This document shows positions 1 through 8,637 of a DNA stretch of 14,141 nt, in pieces. The translations under genes and the position numbers were made by a program. The notes under the pieces are model-generated. The model worked only from the letters and a program-made list of their open reading frames with translations. It ran no database searches and was not told the origin of the DNA. Source of the stretch: Phlegmacium glaucopus (Eukaryota; Basidiomycota; Agaricomycetes; Agaricales; Cortinariaceae); NCBI GenBank assembly GCA_015039465.1, contig MU130161.1, forward strand, positions 16,045-30,185, written 5' to 3'. Every line of letters begins with the position of its first letter. The first letter of the stretch is position 1.

Positions 1-212
1 AGACATACCTAAGGTACACCTTACTGTTCCCTTGTCGGTTTAAGGTATACCTTACTACCTTACAGGTGTACCTAAGGTGTACCTAAGGTCCACCTTATTT
101 CGGTGTCTAAGGTACATATAAGGTATACCTAAGGTGATAAAGGTAGATAAGGTATACCTAAGGTGATAAAGGTACATATAAGGTATACCTAAGGTAGAGA
201 TAAGGTATACCT
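1..212. repeat. Palindromic AAGGTATACC satellite
   Basis: The stretch is made of AAGGT/ACCTT words. The perfect palindrome GGTATACC recurs (near 44, 121, 150, 181 and 204), often extended as AAGGTATACCTT or followed by TAAGGTGATAAAGGTA. Spacing between the later copies is about 30, 31 and 23 bp, so the array is irregular. The left end is cut by the window edge. Short open frames here only reflect the repeat. I see no gene. The array may be a minisatellite or part of a hairpin-rich mobile element, and its function is unknown. Confidence 0.85.
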
Positions 213-945
213 TGTTGGTAATTATATTAAACATCACAGAAACTTTTTTATATTCACTCTGGTCGTACTTAACTTGGTCCCTGGAATAGTAGTTGTTTAG
301 GTCACGAGGTCGGGTGATTCGGTGCCATGGTACATGTAAACATCTTTTTCATTAAGGCTATAAGACAACGACTGTGTACCGGGTACGCGTATGGGTTTAT
401 ACCCGCGAAAGGTGGGTAGCGAAGGGTGGGAGGGGGTAGCGAAGGGTGGGAAAGGGTGGTGGTTGAGATCGGAACTGCAGGTAGAACTGCAGGTAGTGCT
501 AGTGGGCGGCGGGTGGTGACAGTGTTGATGGGTGGTGGAGATGCCGTGGTAGCAGTGGTCGAGATATGGATGGTGGAGGCGGGTGGAAAACTCAGTGCTA
601 CGGTGGAGCAGCTCCGTTCTTCGGCCGGTGTTGTAACGGTCGTCGTAGTGGGGGAGTCGGGAGGGCTTGTGCGTTTGCACCCGGCAGTTTACGTCTACTG
701 TTACGTTCATTCGGCTCGTGCTTCTTCCGAGCCCCGTTGCTGCTTCCGTGCTTGGGATTCTCTTGCTCCTTTGGTTCCATTCATGGGGGGGGGGGGGGGT
801 ATACTTTGTACCTGAGTGCGACTGGTACATTGTTGGGGAACGTCCTTTTGATCGTCGCAATTCCGACGCCTCCGACGGTCGCTCCGTGGAGGACGATGTA
901 ACTGGGGCATGCATGGGACAGGGAGGAAAAAAATCGATCTGTGAC
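213..945. other. GC/GT-rich intergenic stretch, no supportable gene
   Basis: The sequence becomes G- and GT-rich on the + strand. A 20-bp-period repeat of TAGCGAAGGGTGGGA sits at about 417 and 437, and a run of 15 consecutive G lies at 785-799. Open frames exist on both strands (about 200 codons on the minus strand at 297-914), but they are compositionally biased (His/Thr/Ser/Pro or Gly/Val rich). They have no splice signals or recognisable domain, so I do not call them genes. Confidence 0.5.
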
Positions 946-1513
946 TATATAAATTCGCGACTCGCCCGCGAGCTCCGGTCACCGCGGAGACAACGGGGAG
1001 AGCTCGCAGGGGCACGGGGTCTACGGTTTGTGTACGGGGGGGGGGGATGGTAAGGTCCACGAGCGGAGGTAGCACGGCTCGCGGAACGATTCCATCAGCT
1101 TGCTGGTGGTTCGTCGCTCCTGCTGTGTTCACTTTCTGTACTTCTGCTTCTGTTGCTGTTGTTTCAGCTTCTGCGGCCGTTGTTCTTGTTGCTGTTGCTT
1201 CTGTCGCGTCAGCTTCTGTTGTTTCTGTTGTTTCTGCTACGTCGGCTTCTGCTTCTGCTGTGCCATCTTCTGCGGTCGTTGCTACGGGTGTTTCTGGTCT
1301 GGCTGCTTTAGCTCCTGCGGTCGTCACTATGGCCCTCGCTGCTTTAGCTCCTGCGGTCGTTACTATGGCCCTCGCTGCTCTAGCTCCTGCGGGCGTTACT
1401 ATGGCCCTCGCTGATCTAGCTCCTCCGGGCGTTACTATGGCCCTCCCTGTTGTTGTTGGGACAGTAGAGGTAGTAGGGAGGACAGAGGGGATAACAGGAG
1501 CAGCAGTTTCCAT
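707..1513 (-). CDS. Doubtful Ala/Thr/Glu-rich low-complexity reading frame
   Basis: A minus-strand frame is open from an ATG at 1513 to a stop at 707 (about 268 codons). It contains four 12-residue repeats of the type ARAIVTTAGAKA, then an acidic Ala/Thr/Glu stretch, then a Pro/Arg-rich tail. No domain is recognisable. The same DNA is also open on the + strand from ATG 1047 to 1529 (160 codons, Ala/Val/Ser rich, with a TATA-like box upstream), because the GCT/GTT/TCT-type repeats lack stops on both strands. The minus frame gives a more soluble-looking protein and the plus frame has the promoter-like box. I cannot decide between them, and neither may be expressed. Confidence 0.2.
   Translation of the reverse strand: METAAPVIPSVLPTTSTVPTTTGRAIVTPGGARSARAIVTPAGARAARAIVTTAGAKAARAIVTTAGAKAARPETPVATTAEDGTAEAEADVAETTETTEADATEATATRTTAAEAETTATEAEVQKVNTAGATNHQQADGIVPRAVLPPLVDLTIPPPRTQTVDPVPLRALPVVSAVTGARGRVANLYSHRSIFFLPVPCMPQLHRPPRSDRRRRRNCDDQKDVPQQCTSRTQVQSIPPPPPMNGTKGARESQARKQQRGSEEARAE
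946..953 (+). promoter_or_regulatory. TATA-like box (TATATAAA)
   Basis: TATATAAA stands about 93 bp before an ATG at 1047. A very GC-rich segment and an 11-G run (1036-1046) lie between them. It could be a core promoter, either of a + strand transcript starting near 980 or within a degenerate LTR-like sequence. No second copy of the region occurs in the window, so an LTR cannot be shown. Confidence 0.25.
1302..1445. repeat. 36-bp tandem repeat, four copies
   Basis: Four head-to-tail units of 36 bp start at 1302, 1338, 1374 and 1410, each running from GCTGCTTTAGCTCC to ATGGCCCTC with a few substitutions. The period is a multiple of three, so both overlapping open frames keep a 12-residue repeat (LAALAPAVVTMA on +, ARAIVTTAGAKA on -). 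Confidence 0.9.
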
Positions 1514-1514
1514 A

Positions 1515-2290
1515 AAGAATAAAGAATAAAGAGAGCAAAAAGAACAGATTAAATAAATAAAATCATGGTTGAGGTGGGTATTGGGGACAGGAACTAGTTC
1601 CATCAGAATAAAGAGAGAGCAAAAAGAAACATATTAAATAAATAAATAAAATCATAGATGAGGTGGGTACTTGGGACAGGAACTAGTTCCATCAGAATAA
1701 AGAGAGAGTAAAAAGAACATATTAAATAAATAAATAAAATCCTGGTTGAGGTGGGTACTTGGGACAGGAACTAGTTCCATCAGAATAAAGAGAGAGTAAA
1801 AAGAACATATTAAATAAATAAATAAAATCCTGGTTGAGGTGGGTACTTGGGACAGGAACTAGTTCCATCAGGGTAGAGAGAGAGCAAAAAGAACATATTA
1901 AATAAATAAATAAAATCATAGATGAGGTGGGTACTTTGGACAGGGACTAGTTCCATTAAGGAAAAAAAAAAAAATAATAACAAAACTTTTAAACAACTAA
2001 AGAACAGATTAAATAAATAAAATCATGGTTGAGGTGGGTATTTGGGACAGGAACTAGTTCCACCAGACTAAAGAGAGAGTAAAAAGAACATATTAAATAA
2101 ATAAATAGATAAATAAAATCATAGTTGAGGTGGGTACTTGGAACAGAAACTAGTTCCATCAGAATAAAGAGAGCAAAAAAAAACATATTAAATAAATAAA
2201 TAAAATCATAGATGAGGTGGGTACTTGGGACAGGAACTAGTTCCATCAGAATAAAGAGAGAGCAAAAAGAACATATTAAATAAATAAATA
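1515..2290. repeat. ~88-bp minisatellite, eight copies with a palindromic core
   Basis: Each unit reads roughly AATAAAGAGAGAG-CAAAAAGAACATATT-(AAATA)n-AATCAT/CTGG-TTGAGGTGGGTACTTGGGACA and ends in GGAACTAGTTCC, a perfect 12-bp palindrome, then ATCAG. Cores fall at about 1591, 1680, 1768, 1856, 1945, 2051, 2147 and 2234. Spacings are about 88-89 bp for the first five, then 106, 96 and 87 bp, through changes in the AAATA tract and an A-rich insertion near 1960-1995. The palindrome has decayed in copies five and seven. The unit is not a multiple of three, so the minus-strand frames that start with ATGGAACTAGTTCC are by-products and not a coding array. Confidence 0.92.
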
Positions 2291-2295
2291 AAATC

Positions 2296-2432
2296 TTCCA
2301 TATGGAATGAAGAGCCTAAAATGGGTGGGATCTGAGCCAAAACATATTCCATATGGAATGATGGAATCCATGTGGAATCCATGTGGAATTGGGTGGATTC
2401 CAGGTGGATTCCAGGTGGATTCCATGTGGAAT
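2296..2432. repeat. GGAATCC/GGATTCC palindrome cluster upstream of the TPR-CHAT gene
   Basis: Perfect palindromes TTCCATATGGAA (2296-2307) and ATTCCATATGGAAT (2346-2359) are followed by repeated TGGAATCCATG words. After a short spacer (TTGGG) come repeated GGTGGATTCCA words on the opposite strand. The block from about 2346 to 2432 can therefore fold back on itself. It lies 30 to 165 bp before the proposed ATG. It may be a small fold-back element or a cluster of protein-binding sites, and nothing in the sequence decides which. Confidence 0.75.
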
Positions 2433-2460
2433 AAGGGGGGAGAGTAAAGACCTCACATAT

Positions 2461-5400
2461 ATGACCAGAAATTGGGAAGCCACAACCTTCATCTCACAGT
2501 CCAATCAGATCAATGCTGGGGCCAATGTCAACGTCGCTGCTCTGCTGACCACTCATCTTGATGTTGACCGAAGCGCATCATCGTGGACAAATCCTGGTTT
2601 TAGTTGCGGACATCTTCACCGGGATACACCGTCTCGTGCCAGTGACGGGAACAACAATTCTTATTTCCGATTCTGCTGTGCTAGCTGCGATCCACCCCCT
2701 CAGAACCAGAGCGTCTTCCTTCGAACAGGTCGTATTCGGGAACCACTGCGTCTCCTCAATCTCGTTTACCCGCTATTTGAAGTGATGGATAAAGTGATCG
2801 CACGTGGACTCTCGTTCTCGATTCAAAAGCGGGGCAATATTTCTAAGGATGAAGATTCAAGTGACAAAGAGCGACAAAACGAACCAAAAGACGATTTAGA
2901 ACTTGTGGACGTTGTTACAACTGATGTCGGTTATTGCGTACGTGTGTTGATGTCTTTGAGATATTTGTTTCTATTGACTATAATGTACTACTTGTAAAGG
3001 ATTTTTTATACGATGAAGTTGCTCGAGAGAAGTTCAAGGTTAGTCAACTGAACGCTTACCCCGGACCACCCTTGAATCAGTTAATACTGTAGATGGTCAG
3101 CGAAGAAGACGCAGTGTTCGTGACTGATGATGATGCGATTCGCTACCTGGGGGGTGATCCGGATGCAGATAAGAAGCCTACTGTTTTGCAGTATCCTCAA
3201 ACTCTTGACAAGATGGTGGAGTTGCAAACACCCTTTTCCAATCTATCCGTCTCTTCAATATCCGCAATGGCCACCTCCGAACATACTGACAAAGTTGAAA
3301 TCGCAGCCTCCGTTACCCACGGTCAAGGACAACGAAAGAGGCTGTCGACCAGTGAAACCTTAGGCACGTTCTGCCATTATTATGCTTTGATACAGAGCTT
3401 GATCTTGAATTGTTATCATCCTTAGTGAATGTTCTGCCTCCCGAGAATCAGGTACCAACGACTTCGAGCTCTGAACGGCCACTCAAAGTCTCAACGGTAA
3501 TCATCGATGATAACAACCAACCTCAAGGCGCAACCATCGTCTCACAGCACGAAGGACCTTTAGAAGGTACGACTCAATACACCCCACACCAACCACCCCA
3601 GAACCCAATAATTCCATACCTTGAATCCATGTCAAGCGTCATACAAGGGACAGATGTTACGACATTCGAACGCAGTTCAATCCCTGGAACGTCACTCGAA
3701 AGCTCAGCCGTCTCGACCCACGATCTGCCGTACGAACTACCCCACGGTAATGTGTCTATCCAAAAAGACACTGAGCCGCACCAACCAACGCCACCGGAAA
3801 TTACTGGGGAACCGCATGGCATTGCGAACGTCCTTTCGTCAACTGTATTCACTGGTACCAGTAAACAATCAAGTCGAAAAGATTTATTGAAGGGTAAGAT
3901 TTGGTTTTGTTTTGCGTTTCCGCCTGCCCTCACTGTGCGAATTAGATATTTTCCTTGAATGTTCGTTGCCTCATCACTTCAATGATGACCTGACGCTGGC
4001 CATCATGCGGAATGGTAACTTGGAGACCTTGTGCCTCACAAAAATCTCTCCTACGAAATGGGAAGCTGATCAGAATATCGACTTGTGAGTGATTTTTCGA
4101 AAAGGGTTTTCAACCAAACCGTTGAAGCCAGCGGCTAATGCAACAAGATCCAGTCGCCATGACGCCGGTCGTATGACTTTGATCATTCAGTCGAAGAATG
4201 GGGGTGATGAGGGTTTCCTTGCATTCACTGCAGATGAAATTTATGCCATGGCGTGTGAAGAGGAAGGTACGTCAAAGACAGTTGTTTGTCTGCCCTACAT
4301 GTGCTTATAATGGTCTTCGCTGTAGACACTCCAGCGGAGCATGTATTTAATTCAGTGAAAGAGGGCAATTCCATGGCAGTCAAGATGACTTTTACAGTGG
4401 GTATGTTAGGTTGACTACCTTCAGATTCACTAGTTGACCCATTTGTAGCTTCAAGTTCGACCTTTGGGTCAGGTGCTACAAAGGTTGCCATCTCAGACTT
4501 GGACCGTGCCATTAGCAGTGCCGAGGCTTTCCAGCGCCACTTCGAAGAGACGGGAAACATCGACGATATTACTCAAGCAATTTCCCATTACGAAACCGCA
4601 GTTTCATCCATCCCTAGTGTTAATGTTCTTCCTGCCGTTTGCAACAACCTTGGGAATTTGTACTTATATCGCTTTGAATGCACTGGCGACTTCCAGGATA
4701 TTGACCATGCCATATCCCACCACCAGAATGCTGTCCAATCCACTCCTCCTGGCGATGCTAACCTCCTGAGTCGATTCAACAATCTCGGGAATTCATACTT
4801 ACGTCGCTCTGAACGCACCGGTGACCTCCAGGATATTGACCATGCCATATCCTACTACCAGAACGCTGTTGAGTCCACTCCTTCTGGCGATGCTGACCTC
4901 CCGAGTCGGTTCAACGATCTTGGAATTTCGTATATATGTCGCTTTGAATGCACCGGTGACCTCCAGGATATTGAGCATGCCATATCCCACCACCGGGACG
5001 CTGTTGAATCCACTCCTTCGGGCCATCCTGACCTTCCGAGTTGGTTCAACAACCTTGGGAATTCGTACTTACGTCGCTTTGAATGCACCGGCGACCTCCT
5101 GGATATTAACTATGTCATATGTCACCACCAGACCGCCGTTGAATCCACTCCTTCTGGCCATCCTGACCTTCCGAGTCGGTTCAACAACCTTGGAAGTTCG
5201 TACTTATCTCGCTTTGAACGCACTAGCAACCTCCAGGATATTGACTTTGCCATATCTCACCACCAGACCGCTGTTGAATCTACTCCTTCTGGCCATGCTG
5301 TCCTTCCAAGTTGGTTCAACAACCTTGGAAATTCGTACTTACATCGCTTTAAACGCACTAGCGACCTCCAGGATATTGACCATGCCATATCCTACCTCCA

Positions 5401-7676
5401 GAGTGGTGTCGAATCTACTCCTTCTGGCCATGCCAACCTTCCAAGTTGGTTCAACAATCTTGGAACTGCGTGCGCACTTCGCTTTGAATGTACCAAGGAC
5501 CTTCAGGATATTGACCGTGCCATATCCTACCACCAAAGTGCTGTCGAATCCACTCCTTCTGGCCATGCCAACCTTCCAAGTTGGTCCAACAATCTTGGAA
5601 CTGCGTGCGCACTTCGCTTTGAATGTACCAAGGACCTTCAGGATATTGACCGTGCCATATCCTACCACCAAAGTGCTGTCGAATCCACTCCTTCTGGCCA
5701 TGCCAACCTCCCGCGTCGGTTTGACGCCCTTGGAACTTCATACTCACTTCCCTTCGAAAGCACTGGCAACCTTCAAGATATCGACCGTGGGATATCCTAC
5801 CATCAGAATGCTGTTGAGACCACTCCTCCTGGCCATGCCCTTCTCTCACTTTACTTCAAGAATCTTGGCAAATCTTACTCACACCGCTTCCAACACACCA
5901 ATTATTCCCCTGATGTCCAAAACAGTATTGCTTCATATCGTCGGGCTGCTGAGGCAAATGGCGCCCCACCCATTCGTCTGGAATCTGCCATTCTTGCGGC
6001 CACGCTATCGTCAATCCGTGATGACTCTCACTGCTTGATCGACTTCGCCCTTGCCATTAGTCTGCTGTCAGAGGTTGCTGGGTTGGAACAAATGATCCAT
6101 CGCCGTCATGCTAATCTTCATGACTATTCTGATCTTGTGGGATCTGCTGTGGCTACCGCTCTCCGTTTCAATAAAGCTGATCTCGCTCTCGAATGGCTTG
6201 AGCAAGGCCGCTGCTTGGTGTGGAATCAGCTCAACCAACTCCGTACACCGGTTGATGATCTCCGCTGGAAGAATCCATCCTTGGCCGATCGCTTCATACA
6301 GGTTGCAAGTGCTTTGGAGTCCTACGGAACTCGTTCAGCATTGTCTATTCCTTCTTCGCATGCTACACTTGCAGAAGAGATTCACCTTCATGATGCCACT
6401 CGAAATCATACCCTCCATGCTACAGAGCATAGGCGACTTCTTCAAGAGAGTCGGGATCTTCCGGGTTTCGATGACTTTCTTCAACCACCTAAGGCCAGTG
6501 ACATCCTGTCCTCATTACCTTCCGATGGTCCAGTCATCATCTTCAACATTCACAAGACCCGATGTGATGCCTTGGCTCTTATAGCTGGGATTGAGGAGCC
6601 TCTGCATATCCCTCTAGAGAGGTTCAGCCTCGAGCAAGCAGAGCAACTGCAGAAGACCCTTCAATTTGGCCCGCTCAAGCAAAGGGAGGTGAAAGATCAT
6701 GATCGCCTGCCTCAGCGTTTCTGCCCTAATCCATCATCCATGTCGCTTGTTCTAAATGAACTTTGGTGTAAAGTTGTCCAACCAATTCTCAAATTGCTAG
6801 GATACTTGGTAAGGTGTTGCCTATTGTCAACTTATTTATACTGATTTTTTGCAGACCCCTCCTAATCTTTCAGATCGCCGCCGTATATGGTGGTGCCCAA
6901 CCGGCCCACTCGTATTTCTTCCACTCCATGCAGCTGGGGTATACGGCTCAGCATACGAGCGAGGATCATGCATTTCCGATTTTGTAGTTTCGTCATATAC
7001 ACCAAATGTCCGCTCGCTTAACGATAAATTCATTGCATCATCCGCCTCTTCTAGGTGTAACAACCTCGTCCTTATCAGCCAACCGAACACGCCAGGTCTT
7101 CCTCCAATACCCTCGACTCGAAAAGAGACGCATGCCCTCGAAGCATTGATGAAAGGAACCGCCATCAACACACTGCTGTTGGAAGACTCCGAGGCGACTA
7201 TAGAGAAGGTGAAGGCGGAGATGAAGTCCCATAGTTGGGTTCACTTTGCTTGCCATGGAGTGCAAAATGTCCACCAGCCTCTCGAGAGTGGCCTCTGTCT
7301 CCACGATGGCCGCTTGGAGTTGCTTGAGATCATGAGGCAGCAAATCCCGAACGCGGACTTTGCTTTCCTTTCAGCGTCTGAGACAAGCAAAGGAGACCAC
7401 AAATTACCGGAGGAAGTTGTTCATTTCACTGCTGGTATGCTTGCTGCTGGCTATCGTGGTGTGGTCGGTACAATGTGGAGCCTTTCCGATGTGCATGGGC
7501 CAAAATTGACGATGGAATTCTATCAATATTTGCTTAGGGAGAAGGGATTGAAGGGATTGGACAGTACTCGGGCAGCCTATGCGTTGGATTACGCTACGAG
7601 GAAGCTTCGAGAGAGTCTTGGAGAGGGTGACACTGCGCTCTTGGCGTGGGTTCCATATGTGCACTGGGGCTACTGA
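2461..7676 (+). CDS. TPR-CHAT domain protein (nine exons), catalytic Cys replaced by Ser
   Basis: Exons I infer: 2461-2937, 3000-3038, 3093-3351, 3396-3893, 3946-4084, 4148-4266, 4326-4400, 4449-6808 and 6855-7676. Introns are 44-63 nt with GT..AG ends, and all phases agree (1595 codons). The 44-nt intron 3352-3395 (donor GTGAAA) and the first exon are the least certain parts, since another frame is also open at 2558-2785. Residues 1-420 are unrecognised: an acidic helix-like stretch, then a Ser/Thr/Pro/Gln-rich linker. Residues about 425-535 look like a C2-type beta sandwich (KISPTKWE...NID). Residues about 552-1040 are TPRs. The CHAT domain spans about 1220-1590 and includes RIWWCPTGPLVFLPLHAAG and FACHG (His1456, 7254-7256). 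The position of the usual LSAC cysteine reads LSASET (Ser1497, TCT at 7377-7379). CHAT domains are caspase/separase-like peptidases; without Cys this one is probably inactive or a scaffold. The protein is presumably cytosolic. Confidence 0.85.
4643..5957 (+). repeat. Ten 45-residue TPR units (135-bp period)
   Basis: Units start every 135 bp from 4643 to 5858 and share the pattern NNLGNSYLRRFERTGDLQDI, DHAISYHQNAVESTPSGHA and a closing LPSRF. A diverged half-unit precedes them (4496-4640), and the tenth is diverged. The nearly invariant LG.SY..RF, DLQDID.AIS and AVESTP positions fit the helix pair and linker of fungal TPRs. Units seven and eight are identical over 123 bp (5452-5574 against 5587-5709). 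Because the period is a multiple of three, two other frames stay open across the array; they are shadows. Confidence 0.93.
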
Positions 7677-8536
7677 TATCTTTCTTTGTTCTGTCATTGT
7701 TGTTATAATTACAGTCTTCGTATTTTCACTACTCGTTCGTACAGTATCCTACCAAATTCATGTCTCATGTTCTTCTGACTGGCAGCGTGAGGCTCATCAA
7801 TCCACAAGAGAATGTGTAAGTAACAAATTCGGTCGTTTTTGAGAGTTGGTTCCTTTCTACGTCTTCCTCAAATCGTGGTCCACTTCTGACGCTAATCTCC
7901 CTGCACTGGGTCTTCTTCCCTCAAATAGCTATCCTTGCGATGGACCAAAGCAGGAGATGGTGTCGTCATGGTATCAATGACAAGTTACAGGATGGTTACA
8001 AGGAAGTAGTGGTCGAGGACAGGGATAATGGCATTCCATGCGCGAATAGGCGTTCATACACTGTACGTCCGCGAGCGCATAAAAGTTGTCGAAAGAGTCA
8101 AAGTTTCATCAGCTCGATGCATGATAGAGAGTAGGATACGATTTTAGCTGACCTCCTTGAACGAACTCCTGAGACATAGTGGACAAATACTCTTTGTTTG
8201 CATTTGTGGTTGCCACAGGAAAGCGACTTCCCACATGCAAGATCACATTCATGCAAACCACCCATTCCTGGATTACATCAACAACGCGTTTTTTTGCCCT
8301 TCTTCCCTGTAGTAACAACGAGCAACGCGAGAGGTCTGGACGGTGGATGGTGGGCAGGAACATTCATGGCCTTTGACTGTGAACGGATGCGAACACGCGA
8401 GATGATCGATGAAGTTCGGAGCAGTAAAGAGGTTGCACGTTGGGATGGGGTCGGAGCAATCCGAACTGGCTGGGAACGCGCGTATTACGATACATCTGAC
8501 GACGAAGGTGCATTGGGCGACCATGAACAGAGTTAG
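7677..8536 (+). pseudogene. Gene-like fragments of unknown identity
   Basis: Splice-like signals and protein-like pieces occur, but I could not join them in frame. A strong donor GTAAGT (after AGAGAATGT, about 7817) pairs with CTAAT and an acceptor TCAAATAG near 7928. A frame starting ATGTCTCATG near 7760 runs into that donor but meets TGA soon after the acceptor. Another stretch at about 8326-8536, after a pyrimidine-rich acceptor CCCTGTAG, encodes a Trp-rich then acidic C-terminus (WWAGTFMAFD...TSDDEGALGD) ending at TAG 8534-8536. It converges with the minus-strand relic that ends at 8638. It could be a degraded gene or a real gene whose introns I misread. I do not recognise the family. Confidence 0.3.
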
Positions 8537-8637
8537 TCAGCACTGAGCGAGGACACGTTGCAGGTTCGGACAAGGGTGGATGGCAGGACTTTCAACACCT
8601 GTGTTTTCCAGGCACAAGGGGTTCATTCGGAATGGCG

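Noticed and set aside
213..1100. LTR of a retrotransposon (TATA box, GC-rich leader)
   Set aside because: No second copy, no TG..CA-bounded direct repeat and no reverse transcriptase or integrase sequence in the window.
1722..2246. Minus-strand peptides beginning MELVPVPSTHLN
   Set aside because: They come from the ~88-bp minisatellite, whose unit is not a multiple of three and which shifts frame from copy to copy.
2558..2785. Alternative frame in the first exon encoding a hydrophobic run (GQILVLVADIFTGIHRLV)
   Set aside because: It looks protein-like, but I found no donor/acceptor pair joining it in phase to the next exon. The chosen frame joins with a strong GTACGT donor at 2938. Some doubt remains about the N-terminus.
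4643..5957. CRISPR-like or satellite interpretation of the 135-bp repeats
   Set aside because: The repeats are coding, with silent-site variation and TPR residue pattern; there are no spacers.
4821..6038. A 405-codon plus-strand frame and several minus-strand frames across the TPR array
   Set aside because: They exist only because the 135-bp repeat is a multiple of three. The frame encoding regular TPRs continues into the CHAT domain and has consistent splice phases.
2461..7676. Link to bacterial TPR-CHAT/Craspase (type III-E CRISPR) systems
   Set aside because: The domain pairing is shared, but the gene has fungal introns and fungal-type 45-residue TPRs. No CRISPR array or Cas-like gene is present.
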